A DNA stretch of 64,000 nucleotides from Pseudomonas maioricensis (GCF_022790535.1 NZ_LOHG01000001.1:437067-501066), one strand, 5' to 3'; shown: positions 1 to 10,241, numbered from the stretch's first letter. Numbers and translations: made by a program. The notes: generated by a model from the letters alone, not told the origin.

Positions 1-76
1 TCAGCAGCTCCTACAGATCCCATGCTTGCTGCGAGACAGCGCGGTGTCAGGGACAGCAGGGCGGCTCCTTCAGAAA
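1..76. repeat. Right-end remnant of a REP-like palindrome plus attached tail
   Basis: Positions 5-16 read as the right end of the palindrome family found elsewhere here (CAGCTCCTACAG). The next 60 bases resemble the bases that follow the palindrome ending at 49261: both contain a GCTTGCT core, then GGTGTCAGG, then a CGGGGCGACTCC-like end. The left arm lies outside the window. The rest of the gap to 275 holds no gene and no clear promoter that I can support. Confidence 0.45.
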
Positions 77-275
77 ATGGCATGAGCACAGACAGTCGTG
101 GGTCTCTGACGGTTGCTGGATATTAGTGTGACTTAAGCATGTGATTTGGTCATATATCGACCCTATGTGTCTCTAGCGGCGTTGGAGTACACTCGTCCCA
201 TCGACACTGACTTCGCGCATTCATCGCGCGATTCCTTCATTCAGACGTACTGCTCCTGTCCCAGTGAGGTTTGCC

Positions 276-2054
276 ATGGCTGACTACAAAGCGCCGTTGC
301 GCGATATGCGTTTCGTACTTAATGAGGTCTTCGAGGTCTCGAAGCTTTGGGCGCAGTTACCGGCACTTGCTGAGACGGTTGATGCAGAGACAGTCGAAGC
401 GATCCTGGAGGAAGCAGGCAAAGTCACCAGCAAGAGGATCGCGCCGCTGAGCCGCAATGGTGATGAACAAGGCTGCAGCTGGAACGATACTGCCGTCACC
501 ACCCCCAGTGGATTTCCACAGGCCTATCAAACCTATGCCGAAGGCGGCTGGGTAGGCGTTGGCGGTAATCCTGATTTCGGTGGCATGGGCATGCCCAAAG
601 CGGTTTCGGCTCAAGTCGAGGAAATGCTCAACTCGGCAAGCCTGGCCTTTGGTCTGTATCCGATGCTGACTTCGGGGGCATGTGTTTCGATCAATACCCA
701 CGCCACTGAAGAACTCAAGGCGACGTACCTGCCCAATATGTACTCCGGCGCCTGGTCTGGCTCGATGTGCCTGACTGAAGCGCATGCCGGTACTGATCTG
801 GGCATTATTCGTACGAAGGCCGAGCCTCAGGCCGATGGTTCGTACAAAGTTAGCGGTACGAAGATTTTCATCACCGGCGGCGAGCACGACCTGACCGAGA
901 ACATCATCCATCTGGTGTTGGCCAAGCTGCCGGATGCTCCTGCAGGTCCTAAAGGCATCTCGCTGTTCCTGGTGCCCAAGTTCATGGTCAATGCCGATGG
1001 CAGCCTGGGCGCGCGTAATACCGTGAGCTGCGGCTCTATCGAGCACAAGATGGGTATCCAGGCTTCAGCAACCTGCGTGATGAACTTCGATGAAGCGACG
1101 GGTTATCTGATCGGTGAGCCGAACAAAGGCCTGGCGGCGATGTTCACCATGATGAACTACGAGCGCCTTGGTGTCGGTATCCAGGGCCTGGCCTCCGGCG
1201 AGCGCTCCTATCAGAACGCTATTGAATATGCTCGTGATCGTCTGCAAAGCCGTTCACCGACGGGCGCTCAACAGCCCGAAAAAATGGCTGACCCGATCAT
1301 CGTGCACCCTGATGTCCGGCGCATGTTGCTGACCATGAAGGCACTCAACGAAGGCGGCCGTGCGTTCTCCACTTACGTGGCCATGCAGCTGGATATCGCC
1401 AAATTCAGCGAAGACGAAATTGCGCAGCAGCGAGCTGATGAGCTGGTGGCGTTGTTGACGCCAGTGGCCAAGGCATTTCTGACCGACATGGGGCTGGAAA
1501 CGACCGTTCACGGTCAACAGGTGTTTGGCGGCCATGGCTATATTCGTGAGTGGGGCCAGGAGCAATTGGTGCGTGATGTGCGCATCACCCAGATTTACGA
1601 AGGCACTAACGGCATTCAGGCTCTTGATCTGGTCGGTCGCAAGATCGTGGGCAGTGGTGGGGCGTATTACACGCTGTTTGCTGATGAGGTCCGTGGCTTC
1701 ATCGCTGGCTCTGATGCGTCGTTGAGTGAGTTCACCAAGCCATTGGGTGCGGCACTCGACACGCTGGACGAGTTGACTCACTGGGTTCTTGATCGCGCCC
1801 GCAATAATCCTCAGGAGATCGGCGCAGCTTCAGTCGAGTACCTGCATGTATTTGGCTACACCACTTACGCTTACCTGTGGGCGATGATGGCAAAAGCCGC
1901 GCTGGGTAAGGAAGCTCAGGAAGATTTCTACGCCAGCAAGCTGGGGACTGCGCGTTTCTACTTTGCTCGCTTGTTACCGCGTATCCACTCGTTGAGCGCG
2001 TCGGTCAAGGCGGGAAGTGAGTCGCTGTTCCTGCTAGATGCGGCGCAATTTTGA
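276..2054 (+). CDS. Acyl-CoA dehydrogenase (FadE-like, long form)
   Basis: A 592-residue flavin enzyme that would introduce the alpha-beta double bond in an acyl-CoA, passing electrons to ETF. The core acyl-CoA dehydrogenase fold is followed by an extra C-terminal domain of about 130 residues, as in the 590-600 aa Pseudomonas family. The substrate/FAD-binding signature SMCLTEAHAGTDLG is at residues 163-176. The probable catalytic base is Glu442 in YEGTNGIQALD. The ATG at 276 is preferred over the in-frame GTG at 264, because GAGG (266-269) lies 6 bases before it. The acyl chain specificity cannot be read from sequence. The gene stands alone and is followed by an RsmY-like RNA on the same strand. 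Confidence 0.93.
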   Translation: MADYKAPLRDMRFVLNEVFEVSKLWAQLPALAETVDAETVEAILEEAGKVTSKRIAPLSRNGDEQGCSWNDTAVTTPSGFPQAYQTYAEGGWVGVGGNPDFGGMGMPKAVSAQVEEMLNSASLAFGLYPMLTSGACVSINTHATEELKATYLPNMYSGAWSGSMCLTEAHAGTDLGIIRTKAEPQADGSYKVSGTKIFITGGEHDLTENIIHLVLAKLPDAPAGPKGISLFLVPKFMVNADGSLGARNTVSCGSIEHKMGIQASATCVMNFDEATGYLIGEPNKGLAAMFTMMNYERLGVGIQGLASGERSYQNAIEYARDRLQSRSPTGAQQPEKMADPIIVHPDVRRMLLTMKALNEGGRAFSTYVAMQLDIAKFSEDEIAQQRADELVALLTPVAKAFLTDMGLETTVHGQQVFGGHGYIREWGQEQLVRDVRITQIYEGTNGIQALDLVGRKIVGSGGAYYTLFADEVRGFIAGSDASLSEFTKPLGAALDTLDELTHWVLDRARNNPQEIGAASVEYLHVFGYTTYAYLWAMMAKAALGKEAQEDFYASKLGTARFYFARLLPRIHSLSASVKAGSESLFLLDAAQF

Positions 2055-2066
2055 CGACAGAAGCTT

Positions 2067-2084
2067 TGTAAGCATTTGCTTACA
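2067..2084 (+). promoter_or_regulatory. GacA binding site (upstream activating sequence)
   Basis: The sequence TGTAAGCATTTGCTTACA is a perfect dyad of the form TGTAAG-N6-CTTACA. This is the known GacA-box consensus in front of rsmX, rsmY and rsmZ in pseudomonads. Its centre is about 66 bases upstream of the inferred start of the RNA at 2141, the expected spacing. A possible -10 element (TTAATC) lies at 2129-2134. Confidence 0.88.
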
Positions 2085-2140
2085 GTGCGTGGTGCTGTTT
2101 GGCCTCTATCGCTGTAATGGATCCAAAGTTAATCTTTGTT

Positions 2141-2265
2141 CCATGGACGTAGCGCAGGAAGCGCAACAAATAACACGGACACGTAAGGATGCCTGCCAGG
2201 ATGGTGGGGAGAAATGGATGTCAGGGAAACAGTCTGCAAAACCCCGCCTAGGCGGGGTTTTCTTA
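2141..2265 (+). ncRNA. rsmY: RsmY-like small regulatory RNA
   Basis: A non-coding RNA that would sequester the translational repressors RsmA/RsmE (CsrA family) under control of the GacS/GacA two-component system. About 120 nt contain eight GGA motifs (at 2145, 2157, 2177, 2187, 2199, 2208, 2216 and 2225). One is displayed in a hairpin loop: GCGC at 2152-2155, loop AGGAA, GCGC at 2161-2164. The RNA ends in a strong intrinsic terminator and is preceded by a GacA box. The AGCGCAGGAAGCGCAA stretch and the ordering of GGA sites resemble RsmY more than RsmX or RsmZ as I remember them. The 5' end is inferred from promoter spacing, not observed. Confidence 0.85.
2238..2261 (+). terminator. Intrinsic terminator of the RsmY-like RNA
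   Basis: AAAACCCCGCC at 2238-2248 pairs with GGCGGGGTTTT at 2251-2261, with a short CTAG-type turn and flanking A and T runs. It can act in both directions. No protein-coding gene other than the RNA ends here. Confidence 0.9.
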
Positions 2266-2432
2266 TTGGGGGCGATTTAACTGCAGGCAAGCTGCGGGCT
2301 TGATCGATACCATTGAGGCACCCAGTTACGTTAGGTAATGGCTTGTTGCCAGATCAAAATGGAACCTCTTTCATCGCCCATGGGTCCATTCGCTGTGTGG
2401 CTTACGAGAGCCATTTAATCTGGAGTTAACCC

Positions 2433-2594
2433 ATGGACATTATTCGCATCATTTTCGCAATTCTGCTGCCGCCCGTGGGCGTCTTCATGCAAGTTGGTTT
2501 CGCTGGCGCGTTTTGGTTGAACATCCTGCTGACGATCCTTGGCTACTTCCCCGGCATCATCCACGCTGTGTACATCATCGCCAGCCGTAAGTGA
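2433..2594 (+). CDS. YqaE/Pmp3-family small membrane protein
   Basis: A 53-residue peptide made of two hydrophobic helices, starting MDIIRIIFAILLPPVGVF and ending in HAVYIIASRK. The PPVGVF turn followed by a helix with NILLTILGYFPGIIHA is diagnostic of the Pmp3/YqaE (UPF0057) proteolipid family, which sits in the inner membrane and is linked to osmotic or ionic stress. The ATG is preceded by GGAG at 2422-2425. The gene lies between the RsmY-like RNA and a chemoreceptor on the other strand, with no operon partner. A role in membrane potential is family knowledge only. Confidence 0.88.
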   Translation: MDIIRIIFAILLPPVGVFMQVGFAGAFWLNILLTILGYFPGIIHAVYIIASRK

Positions 2595-2605
2595 TTCGCT
2601 GAACA

Positions 2606-2695
2606 TGTTGGAGCGAGGCTTGCCCGCGAATCTATCGCCTCGGTGTGCCTGAAACGCCGCGTTATCTTTCTTCGCGGGCAAGCCTCGCTCCAACA
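2606..2695. repeat. REP-like inverted repeat (arm GGAGCGAGGCTTGCCCGCGAA)
   Basis: Two 25-bp perfect arms at 2606-2630 and 2671-2695 with a 40-bp loop. It sits between the convergent YqaE-type gene and chemoreceptor, a typical extragenic place for Pseudomonas REPIN elements. Confidence 0.85.
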
Positions 2696-2705
2696 GATAA
2701 ACGCG

Positions 2706-4649
2706 CTAGCCCACCCGAAACTTCGCCACCATTCCCTGCAAATGCGTGCCCAAGCGTGCCAGCTCGACGCTGGACGCGGCTGTTTGATCGCTTGCCGCAG
2801 CCGTCTGCTCTGAAACATCCCTGACGCTGATGATATTGCGGTTGATCTGCTCGGCCACCGCGCTTTGTTCTTCGCTGGCGGTGGCGATCTGTTGGTTCAT
2901 ATCCTGAATGGTCGATACAGTGCGGGTGATCTGCTCCAGCGCGTTACCCGCGCGGCGGCTCAACTGCACGCTGTTGTCGGTCAGGCTGCGGCTGTTGTCC
3001 AGCGTCGTGGCCACTTGTTGAGTGCCGCTCTGCAATGCTGCGATCAAGTCTTCGATTTCCTCGGTGGACTGCTGGGTGCGTTGCGCCAGACCGCGAACTT
3101 CATCGGCAACCACGGCAAAGCCCCGTCCCGCTTCCCCGGCTCGCGCGGCCTCGATGGCGGCGTTAAGCGCCAGCAGGTTGGTTTGCTGCGAGACTGATTT
3201 AATGACATCAAGCACACCACCAATTTTGTCGCTTTCCAGCTTCAGCAGATTCATGGCCTGAGTCGATTTCTTGACCTCCTCTGCCAACTGCTCGATTTGC
3301 CCGATAGCCTGACCGACGACCTGATCACCTTCCCGGGCCTGCTGGTCGGCTTGCGCGGCTGCTTGAGAGGCATCTTGAGCACTGCGCGCCACTTCATGCA
3401 CGGTAGCGGTCATTTCGTTCATGGCTGCGGCCACCTGATCGGTCTCGTCTTTCTGACTGTTGACCCCAATGCTGGTCTGTTCGGTCACGGCAGACAGTTG
3501 CTGCGCCGCATCGGTAATCTGCGCGACGCCCTGGCTGATCCCGCCGATTAACTGTCGCAAGCTCAGCGTCATGGCCTGCATGCTGCCTTGCAGTTGTCCC
3601 ATTTCGTCTTTGCGCTGGACCTGCAGGTCTTTGCTCAAGTCGCCCTTGGCGATTCTTTCTGCGGCCGCCAGGGTTTCGCGCAGCGGCGCGATGATCTGTT
3701 GCGTCATGACCCACGCGGCAAGCAAACCCAGCAGCATGGCCATCGCTGCAACGCTGCTCAGTGTGGTGCGTGAGGCGCCTGCTTCTGTATCGCGTTGCTG
3801 GCTTTGCAGGGCAAGCAGTTCGGCGACACTGCTCAGCATTTTGTCACCGAGGTCTTCGAGCGTTTCCTGAGCGGCTTCCACTTTGACCTGGCTGTCCTTG
3901 AAACGAGTGAGCTGAGCACGATAGCGCTCCAGCGCCTCTTTAGCTGGTTGCAAGCCTTTCAGGCTGGCGTCGGCCTGATCCTGGCCGATCTGCTGCACCT
4001 CTTTCAATGATTCGTCGATAGCCGCGATAGCTGCTGTTTCGTAGGCCTCGTGCGCGGTGAAGGTGTAGGCCTGCACCTGAAAGCGAGCATTCTGAATCTG
4101 CTGTTTGAGTTGCGAGATGTTGGTGAACTCTTCCAGCCGTTCGCCATTGTCCTGTTCCTGGCTAACTGCTTTAAGCACTTCACTCTCAACCAGCGCAACG
4201 GCCTGCACCGCTTGTTCCGATTGTTGCTCAAGCTGGGTTCGGGACAAGTCTCGTCGTTGGTTCTCTTCACTGAGTGTCGTGAAGGTGTGCTCCATGTCGG
4301 ATACGATTTTGCTTTGCCCGGTCAGTAAGTTAACGCTGGTACTGTCGTCGGTTTCTTTACGCAAGGTGGCCAGATGGCTCTCTAGCCCATTGAGCTGATT
4401 GACCACCTTGTTCGCATTTTCAGAGCTGTTTTTCTGGCGATAGATGATGCGGTCAGTCCGCAAGTCTTTGGTCATGTTGCTCAGCAGCCCGATGGAAGTC
4501 AGGGACTCCGAGCGCTCGATCATGGTGTCCAGGCCATGCCAGCCCGTCAGGGTGATAGCCATCGTGAGCATCAGTACCAGGCCGAAACCCAGCGATAACT
4601 TGAGTCTCACGCTGGCATTGCCAAGTGTGTGATTGATCCATCGAAACAT
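2706..4649 (-). CDS. Methyl-accepting chemotaxis protein, probable HBM sensor
   Basis: A 647-residue chemoreceptor that signals to CheA/CheW. TM1 is at about 16-38 and TM2 at about 298-318, enclosing a 260-residue all-helical periplasmic sensor. HAMP follows at about 320-372, then the cytoplasmic signalling hairpin, with its conserved tip around 485-525 ([20 protein letters not shown]). Sensor length and the [10 protein letters not shown] motif near residue 190 fit the helical bimodular (HBM) class of McpS, McpQ and McpK, which bind TCA-cycle acids. McpK of P. aeruginosa (PA5072) lies, as I recall, at the same place beside rsmE. The ligand here is not readable. The neighbour at 4935-6848 is a paralogue on the same strand. 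Confidence 0.9.
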   Translation of the reverse strand: MFRWINHTLGNASVRLKLSLGFGLVLMLTMAITLTGWHGLDTMIERSESLTSIGLLSNMTKDLRTDRIIYRQKNSSENANKVVNQLNGLESHLATLRKETDDSTSVNLLTGQSKIVSDMEHTFTTLSEENQRRDLSRTQLEQQSEQAVQAVALVESEVLKAVSQEQDNGERLEEFTNISQLKQQIQNARFQVQAYTFTAHEAYETAAIAAIDESLKEVQQIGQDQADASLKGLQPAKEALERYRAQLTRFKDSQVKVEAAQETLEDLGDKMLSSVAELLALQSQQRDTEAGASRTTLSSVAAMAMLLGLLAAWVMTQQIIAPLRETLAAAERIAKGDLSKDLQVQRKDEMGQLQGSMQAMTLSLRQLIGGISQGVAQITDAAQQLSAVTEQTSIGVNSQKDETDQVAAAMNEMTATVHEVARSAQDASQAAAQADQQAREGDQVVGQAIGQIEQLAEEVKKSTQAMNLLKLESDKIGGVLDVIKSVSQQTNLLALNAAIEAARAGEAGRGFAVVADEVRGLAQRTQQSTEEIEDLIAALQSGTQQVATTLDNSRSLTDNSVQLSRRAGNALEQITRTVSTIQDMNQQIATASEEQSAVAEQINRNIISVRDVSEQTAAASDQTAASSVELARLGTHLQGMVAKFRVG

Positions 4650-4820
4650 CGGGAAGCTCCTGCAAATGTGCGAAACAGGTAGGCACCTGAATAGCCAGGG
4701 CCTACGTTGTCAGCGCATCGGCTGGAGAAAGAAGAGCGCGACCTGAGCAGGTCGTAGGGGGATTCTGAGTGAAGTGTGTGAATGGGGTTACACCCCATTT
4801 CCGGACACGGCGCGGTCTGT

Positions 4821-4911
4821 TTGTGGGAGTTGAGCTTGCTCACGATAAGGCCGGACGCGATCTAAAGTGAATCGCGTTCAGCCTTATCGCGAGCAAGCTC
4901 AACTCCCACAA
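4821..4911. repeat. REP-like inverted repeat between the two chemoreceptors
   Basis: Arms at 4821-4850 and 4882-4911 (about 30 bp, one mismatch). The outer end is TTGTGGGAGTTGAGCTTGCTC. Its inner part is close to the CTGTAGGAGTGAGCTTGCTCGCGAT type. Confidence 0.85.
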
Positions 4912-4934
4912 GGAATCTCATTCCAATTCAGGCG

Positions 4935-6848
4935 TTAAACCTTGAACTTGCTCACCATCACCTGCAAATGATTACCCAGCCGCGCCAGCTCAACGCTGGA
5001 CGCTGCGGTTTCTTCACTGGCAGCGGAGGTTTGTTCAGAGACGTCTCGCACGTTGAGAATGCTGCGATTGATCTCTTCGGCGGTAGCGCTTTGCTCTTCT
5101 GCGGCAGCGGCAATTTGCTGGTTCATTGCCTGTATCGCCGAGACGGTCTTGGTGATGTTTTCCAGCGAGCTACCGGCCCGGCGAGTCAGCTCGACGCTGC
5201 TGACGGTCAGTTCCCGGCTGTTATCCATGATCGTGGCCACTTGTTGGGTGCCACTCTGCAGGCCTGCAATGAGTTGCTCGATCTCTTCAGTGGACTTCTG
5301 AGTGCGCTGGGCGAGGCTGCGCACTTCGTCAGCGACCACTGCGAAACCACGTCCGGCTTCACCGGCACGCGCGGCTTCGATTGCGGCGTTGAGGGCAAGC
5401 AGGTTGGTCTGTTGTGCCACCGACTTGATCACGTCCAGCACGCTGCCAATCTTGTCGCTTTCGCGCTTGAGCTCGTTCATCGCTTCGGTAGAGTTGCCCA
5501 CTTCCGAGGCCAGACGCTCGATTTGAGTAATCGCTTCGTTAACCACGCGATCACCTTCACGAGCCTGCTGATCGGCTGCGACGGCCGCTTCAGATGCTTC
5601 CTCGGCGTTACGCGCGACTTCCTGCACAGTGGCGGTCATTTCGTGCATCGCGGTGGCCACTTGATCGGTCTCGACTTTCTGGCTGTTCACCCCGGCGCTG
5701 GTTTGCTCCGTCACTGCAGATAGCTCTTCTGCCGCGCTGGCAATCTGGGTCACCCCGTCACGAATCCCGCTGATCAACTGGCGCAGGTTGACGGTCATGC
5801 GTTGAATGCTGGTTTGCAACTGACCCATCTCGTCGCTGCGATCAACGATCAGGTCATGACTCAAGTCGCCGCCGGCAACGCGTTCGACAATGTTCAGGGT
5901 CTGCAGCAATGGAACGACGATCTGACGGGTGATGATCCAGGCCGCGATTGCGCCGAACAGCAGGGCCAACACGGTGACCAGCGTCAGGGTCGATTTGGCT
6001 TTTGAACTCTCCGCTTCGCGCTTCTTGTACTGGTCACCGTTAAGTTTTGCGCTCAGGTCGAGCAGGTCCGTACCTTCTTTGGTCATCGTTGCCAGCGCTT
6101 CTTTACTGGCGGCCTGTGCGTCGCGGTATTGGTCCACCGCTGACTGATAGGCTTTCAAACCGGCTGTTGCGCCCTGCAGGCCCGACAAGTAGGTCGACGG
6201 GATGCTGCCTGCCAGCGTATTGATACCGACCAGCGCTTCATCAATGGCGGCTCTGGCGTTCTTTTCGAACTCCGGTTTACCGCTGTAGGTGTAGCCCCGG
6301 ACCTGAAAGCGGGCTTGCTGGATCAGTTTGCTGACGCCGACGGCATCGTTGAACTGCACAATGCTGTCGCCCTGCAGCAAAGCTGCTTCGATTTTGTCGA
6401 TTTCGGCAACAGCTCTGTCGGCGGCATCCCCCATCAAGCTCCGGCTGGCTTCACGGGCGGTGATGGCCTTGATCATTTCGTTGAATGTTTTGCGATAGTC
6501 ATTGGCCGATTGTTGCTGTTCTTCCAGCCACTGCTGGCTATCGAGGCTGACGACCATGCCGCGCGCTTTCTTGATGCTGGCGTCGACTTTATCGAGGGTG
6601 GCATTCATGGCTGCAGCAGCTTCAGCATCGTACTGACGCTCATAGACCAGGCGGCGGATACGCAGCTCCATGGTTTGGTTGGCGACATCCGCGATCGCTC
6701 CTAGCTTGTCGCCACGTTCGATCAGCGCTCCGACGCTGAGCCAGCCGGTCACTGTGATCAATGCGGTCAACAGTAAAACCAGGCCGAAACCAAGCCCGAG
6801 TTTTAGACGGACGCTCATATTGCCGAGACTTTTGCCGAGCAAACCCAT
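4935..6848 (-). CDS. Methyl-accepting chemotaxis protein, HBM-type paralogue
   Basis: A 637-residue chemoreceptor with the same plan as its neighbour at 2706-4649: TM1 near 15-37, a helical sensor of about 255 residues, TM2 near 292-312, HAMP, and a complete signalling domain with [20 protein letters not shown] at the tip. The sensor contains [12 protein letters not shown], typical of HBM receptors. The signalling halves of the two genes are very similar and the sensors much less so, as expected after a tandem duplication with divergence of ligand binding. In P. putida the citrate receptor McpQ (PP_5020) lies, as I recall, in this neighbourhood, so an organic acid ligand is a reasonable inference. 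Confidence 0.9.
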   Translation of the reverse strand: MGLLGKSLGNMSVRLKLGLGFGLVLLLTALITVTGWLSVGALIERGDKLGAIADVANQTMELRIRRLVYERQYDAEAAAAMNATLDKVDASIKKARGMVVSLDSQQWLEEQQQSANDYRKTFNEMIKAITAREASRSLMGDAADRAVAEIDKIEAALLQGDSIVQFNDAVGVSKLIQQARFQVRGYTYSGKPEFEKNARAAIDEALVGINTLAGSIPSTYLSGLQGATAGLKAYQSAVDQYRDAQAASKEALATMTKEGTDLLDLSAKLNGDQYKKREAESSKAKSTLTLVTVLALLFGAIAAWIITRQIVVPLLQTLNIVERVAGGDLSHDLIVDRSDEMGQLQTSIQRMTVNLRQLISGIRDGVTQIASAAEELSAVTEQTSAGVNSQKVETDQVATAMHEMTATVQEVARNAEEASEAAVAADQQAREGDRVVNEAITQIERLASEVGNSTEAMNELKRESDKIGSVLDVIKSVAQQTNLLALNAAIEAARAGEAGRGFAVVADEVRSLAQRTQKSTEEIEQLIAGLQSGTQQVATIMDNSRELTVSSVELTRRAGSSLENITKTVSAIQAMNQQIAAAAEEQSATAEEINRSILNVRDVSEQTSAASEETAASSVELARLGNHLQVMVSKFKV

Positions 6849-6958
6849 GCGGAACTCCTTGGGATGAACTTGTTATAGGTATTTTCCTACAACATGCATC
6901 GGCAGGGAGGAGTCGAACTGAAGGGAAGGATGCGCTCTAGATAGGCATACATTCCCCC

Positions 6959-7047
6959 GTAGGAGCTCACCGAGGTTACGAGGCCAGCGATGGCGGTGCG
7001 TCAGATAAACCGTTATCGCTGGCCTCGTAACCTCGGTGAGCTCCTAC
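6959..7047. repeat. REP-like inverted repeat, GCTCACCGAGGTTACGAGGCCAGCGAT type
   Basis: Perfect 33-bp arms at 6959-6991 and 7015-7047 with a 23-bp loop. The same inner arm occurs at 49169-49261. It lies between the second chemoreceptor gene and the end of rsmE. Confidence 0.87.
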
Positions 7048-7133
7048 AGGATTTGGGCTAACTCAGAAAATTGTATTTTTTTGGTCGGAGGTCGCCCTGT
7101 GCCCCAGCCACAGCGCTTTGCTTGTTTCGTCTA

Positions 7134-7841
7134 TCAGAACAACCGGGCCAACAACGCAGTCACCGCCGTTTCAACCCGCAGGATGCGGTCGCCGAGTTGC
7201 ACCGGTTGCAGGCCTGCTTTGCTGAGCAGGTCGACTTCATAGGGAATCCAGCCGCCCTCGGGGCCAATGGCCAGGGTGACTTGCCCGGTTACAGCGCGTG
7301 GGCAGGTGGGGAAGTTGCCGGGATGTCCGACCAGACCCAACGTGCCTTGGGCCAGTTGTGGCAGGCGATCCTCGACAAACGGTTTGAAGCGCTTTTCGAT
7401 AATGATCTCGGGCAACACACTGTCGCGTGCTTGTTCAAGGCCGAGAATCAGTTGCTCGCGAATAGCTTGAGGTTCAAGGAATGGCGTCTGCCAGAAGCTT
7501 TTCTCGACGCGATAACTGTTGAGCAGAATGACCTTGGGCACCCCCATGGTCGCCACTGTCTGAAACACCCGACGCAGCATTTTCGGGCGGGGCAGTGCCA
7601 ATAACAGGGTTAGCGGGAGTTTGGCGGGCGGGGCGCTGTCGAGGGTAACGAGCAACTCGGCTTCATGTGCTTCGAATCGCAGCAGTTCTGCGCTGCCCAA
7701 CAGGCCGTCAATACGGCCTACGCGCAAGGTGTCGCCGACTTCTGCGCGATGCACCTCTTGCATGTGCTTGAGGCGCCGGTCGCGCAGTACGACCCGGTCA
7801 GCCTCTACGAAATCAGCATCTTCGAGAAGCAGCAGATTCAC
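7134..7841 (-). CDS. rsmE: 16S rRNA (uracil-1498-N3)-methyltransferase RsmE
   Basis: A 235-residue SPOUT-class methyltransferase that modifies U1498 of 16S rRNA in the small subunit. The SAM-binding knot signature AIGPEGGW is present. The C-terminal [16 protein letters not shown] is the family's trefoil-knot end, and the N-terminal portion fits the PUA-like domain. Length is normal for Pseudomonas. The start overlaps the tatC stop by 4 bases (ATGA), so it is probably translationally coupled as the last gene of the ubi-his-tat block. Confidence 0.95.
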   Translation of the reverse strand: MNLLLLEDADFVEADRVVLRDRRLKHMQEVHRAEVGDTLRVGRIDGLLGSAELLRFEAHEAELLVTLDSAPPAKLPLTLLLALPRPKMLRRVFQTVATMGVPKVILLNSYRVEKSFWQTPFLEPQAIREQLILGLEQARDSVLPEIIIEKRFKPFVEDRLPQLAQGTLGLVGHPGNFPTCPRAVTGQVTLAIGPEGGWIPYEVDLLSKAGLQPVQLGDRILRVETAVTALLARLF

Positions 7842-8632
7842 GGCTGAGTCGCGGGCGGCTGGTCTTGCCTGTCGTCTTCGGGCTGGTCATCGGCATGATC
7901 ACCGCGCTTGGTGATCAGCGAACTGCACAGCACCCCAACTTCGAACAACAGCCACATCGGTACCGCCAGCAGTGTCTGGGAGAAGATGTCCGGCGGGGTC
8001 AGGATCATGCCGACCACGAAGCAGCCAATGATGACGTAAGGGCGAATCTTCTTCAGGTACTTCACATCGACGATGCCGATCCAGACCAGCAGCACGACGG
8101 CTACGGGAATCTCGAACGCCACGCCAAAGGCGAAGAACAGGGTCATGACGAAGTCCAGATAGCTGGCGATGTCCGTCATCATCGAAACGCCTTCAGGCGT
8201 CACGCTGGCGAAGAAGTGGAAAATCAGCGGGAAGACCAGGTAGTAAGCGAACGCCATGCCCGAATAGAACAGGATGATGCTCGACACCAGCAATGGCACA
8301 GCAACGCGCTTTTCATGCTTGTACAGGCCCGGTGCGATGAAGCCCCAGATCTGGTGCAGGATCACCGGCATTGCCAGGAAAAGCGCCACCATCATGGTCA
8401 GCTTGAACGGCGTGATGAACGGTGACGCCACGTCGGTGGCAATCATCGTAGCGCCTTCGGGCAGGAAAACCCGAAGCGGTGCCGAAACGAAGGTGTAGAT
8501 CTTCTGGGTGAAGTAAAACAGGCAGGCGAAGATCACGAAAATCGCCAGGACGCATTTCAGCAGGCGCGAACGTAGTTCTGTGAGGTGCGAGACCAGCGGC
8601 ATTTGCTGGTCGTTTTCCGGAATATCGCTCAT
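7838..8632 (-). CDS. tatC: Sec-independent protein translocase TatC
   Basis: A 264-residue polytopic inner-membrane protein with six predicted transmembrane segments. It is the receptor for twin-arginine signal peptides, working with TatB. The conserved N-terminal cytoplasmic segment ([14 protein letters not shown]) and the [12 protein letters not shown] loop are typical of TatC. The polar C-terminal tail rich in D, Q and P is variable in the family. It overlaps tatB by 4 bases and rsmE by 4 bases. Confidence 0.97.
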   Translation of the reverse strand: MSDIPENDQQMPLVSHLTELRSRLLKCVLAIFVIFACLFYFTQKIYTFVSAPLRVFLPEGATMIATDVASPFITPFKLTMMVALFLAMPVILHQIWGFIAPGLYKHEKRVAVPLLVSSIILFYSGMAFAYYLVFPLIFHFFASVTPEGVSMMTDIASYLDFVMTLFFAFGVAFEIPVAVVLLVWIGIVDVKYLKKIRPYVIIGCFVVGMILTPPDIFSQTLLAVPMWLLFEVGVLCSSLITKRGDHADDQPEDDRQDQPPATQP

Positions 8633-9120
8633 GGGGCTCGCGGTGGCAGTGACGAATCGTTGGCGGAAGATGCGTTGGGTAATGGCGCTGCTGGCGACAC
8701 GTGCGCAGGTTCAGTCTCGACATGGGACGTCGGTTCAGCAGCGGGCGAAGTGCCCGCCGGAGCAGCCGGACCCAAGTCGGACGCGGGTGTCACAGACGGC
8801 GTGTTCGGGATGGTCGAAACCACCGGTTCAGCGGGCGCCTGCTCAGCTGCCGGAGCCGGATTGGCGGGTGGCTGCTGGGGTGACATGATCTTGCGCGCTT
8901 CTTCTTCCAGCGACAGGATGTGCTCGTTATGCAGTTGCCGACGGATTTCATCGGCGCCTATTTCGCGTTCAACTTCCTGTTTGATCGCATTGAAACTGCG
9001 CTTGAGCCGACCGATCCACAGGCCGGCGGTACGCGCAGCGCCCGGCAGACGCTCGGGGCCAAGCACCAACAGGGCGACGAGACCGACCAGCAGCAGTTCA
9101 GAGAAGCTGATACCAAACAT
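8629..9120 (-). CDS. tatB: Sec-independent protein translocase TatB
   Basis: A 163-residue protein with one N-terminal membrane helix ([20 protein letters not shown]), the GPERLP hinge and an amphipathic helix, then a long Ala/Pro/Glu-rich tail. TatB forms the substrate receptor with TatC. The tail is low-complexity and probably unstructured. It is separated from tatA by 10 bases and overlaps tatC. Confidence 0.96.
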   Translation of the reverse strand: MFGISFSELLLVGLVALLVLGPERLPGAARTAGLWIGRLKRSFNAIKQEVEREIGADEIRRQLHNEHILSLEEEARKIMSPQQPPANPAPAAEQAPAEPVVSTIPNTPSVTPASDLGPAAPAGTSPAAEPTSHVETEPAHVSPAAPLPNASSANDSSLPPRAP

Positions 9121-9130
9121 TCAATACGAC

Positions 9131-9403
9131 CTAGTCTTTGCGGATTGGCTCTTCGATTTTATGCGCTTGCGCGTCGATGGTGTGCGGCTGGTTCAGGGGC
9201 GAGCCCTGTGGCGCAGCTTGCGGCGGTTGCTGAGGTTGCACCGGCGGTTGCTCGGCAGGCTTCTCATCATCGTTCATGGCTTTACGAAAGCCCTTGATCG
9301 ACTCACCGACATCGCTGCCCAGACCCTTGAGCTTCTTGGTGCCGAACACCAGTACCACGACAACCAGAATGACGATCCAGTGTTTCCAGTCAAAAATACC
9401 CAT
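9131..9403 (-). CDS. tatA: Sec-independent protein translocase TatA
   Basis: A 90-residue pore-forming subunit of the Tat export system. It has the short N-terminal membrane helix ([17 protein letters not shown]), the FGTKKL hinge and an amphipathic helix ending in KGFRKAMND, followed by a proline/glutamine-rich tail. It is the first gene of tatABC and lies 41 bases after hisE. Confidence 0.97.
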   Translation of the reverse strand: MGIFDWKHWIVILVVVVLVFGTKKLKGLGSDVGESIKGFRKAMNDDEKPAEQPPVQPQQPPQAAPQGSPLNQPHTIDAQAHKIEEPIRKD

Positions 9404-9444
9404 GAAGCAATCCTCGTAGAAATTTCAAGCTCGAAAAGTGAAAG

Positions 9445-9777
9445 TCAGTCAGCGGTGCGTGCGGCTTTTTCCGCATGCCCGGACAATCCGAAACGACGGT
9501 CCAGTTCATCGAGCACTGCCTGTGGATGCTGACCGAGTGATGCAAGCATCACCATGCTGTGGAACCAGAGGTCAGCGGTTTCGTAGATGACATCGCTGCA
9601 ATCGCCGCTTACAGCGGCATCCTTGGCGGCAATGATGGTTTCGACCGACTCTTCGCCGACCTTTTCCAGAATCTTGTTCAGTCCCTTGTGATACAGGCTG
9701 GCGACGTAAGAGCTGTCGGCAGCGGCACCTTTGCGCGACTCCAGCACTTCGGCCAGGCGGGTCAAGGTATCAGTCAT
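9445..9777 (-). CDS. hisE: Phosphoribosyl-ATP pyrophosphatase
   Basis: A 110-residue all-alpha MazG-like enzyme for the second step of histidine synthesis, converting PR-ATP to PR-AMP. The metal-binding [12 protein letters not shown] segment is visible at about residues 41-52. It is encoded separately from hisI, as usual in Pseudomonas, and lies 3 bases after it. Confidence 0.95.
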   Translation of the reverse strand: MTDTLTRLAEVLESRKGAAADSSYVASLYHKGLNKILEKVGEESVETIIAAKDAAVSGDCSDVIYETADLWFHSMVMLASLGQHPQAVLDELDRRFGLSGHAEKAARTAD

Positions 9778-9780
9778 GTT

Positions 9781-10173
9781 TCAGTGTCCTGCGTGATAAA
9801 TAGCTTCAGGATCTTTCAGAACCGGTTCAACGGTCTTCCAGGTGGCGTCTTCATAGACGCGGTAGAAGCAGCTTTCGCGCCCGGTATGGCATGCAATGCC
9901 GCCAATCTGCTCGACCATCAGGATGATCACATCGGCATCGCAGTCCAGACGCAGCTCGTGAAGCTTCTGCACATGTCCCGATTCTTCGCCTTTACGCCAG
10001 AGTTTGCCACGCGAACGCGACCAATAGATTGCACGATTCTCTGCGGCGGTAAGGCTGAGGGCCTCACGGTTCATCCAGGCCATCATCAGAACGCGGCCGG
10101 TCCTGTGATCCTGAGCAATGGCAGGCACCAGACCGTCGCTGTCCCACTTGATTTCGTCCAGCCAGTCTTTCAT
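9781..10173 (-). CDS. hisI: Phosphoribosyl-AMP cyclohydrolase
   Basis: A 130-residue zinc enzyme opening the purine ring of PR-AMP, the third step of histidine biosynthesis. The signatures [10 protein letters not shown] and [18 protein letters not shown] and the metal-binding LDCDAD are intact. It is followed within 3 bases by hisE, so the two successive steps are co-expressed. Confidence 0.96.
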   Translation of the reverse strand: MKDWLDEIKWDSDGLVPAIAQDHRTGRVLMMAWMNREALSLTAAENRAIYWSRSRGKLWRKGEESGHVQKLHELRLDCDADVIILMVEQIGGIACHTGRESCFYRVYEDATWKTVEPVLKDPEAIYHAGH

Positions 10174-10241
10174 ATCTACTCCGGCAGCCGGGCTTCAGGC
10201 CTCGGCGGATTCAACAGTGTGCCAGCGGCCAGCGCTGCTGG

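Noticed and set aside
2038..2280. Plus-strand frame of 80 codons after the acyl-CoA dehydrogenase
   Set aside because: It covers the GacA box, the RsmY-like RNA and its terminator, so the open frame is incidental.
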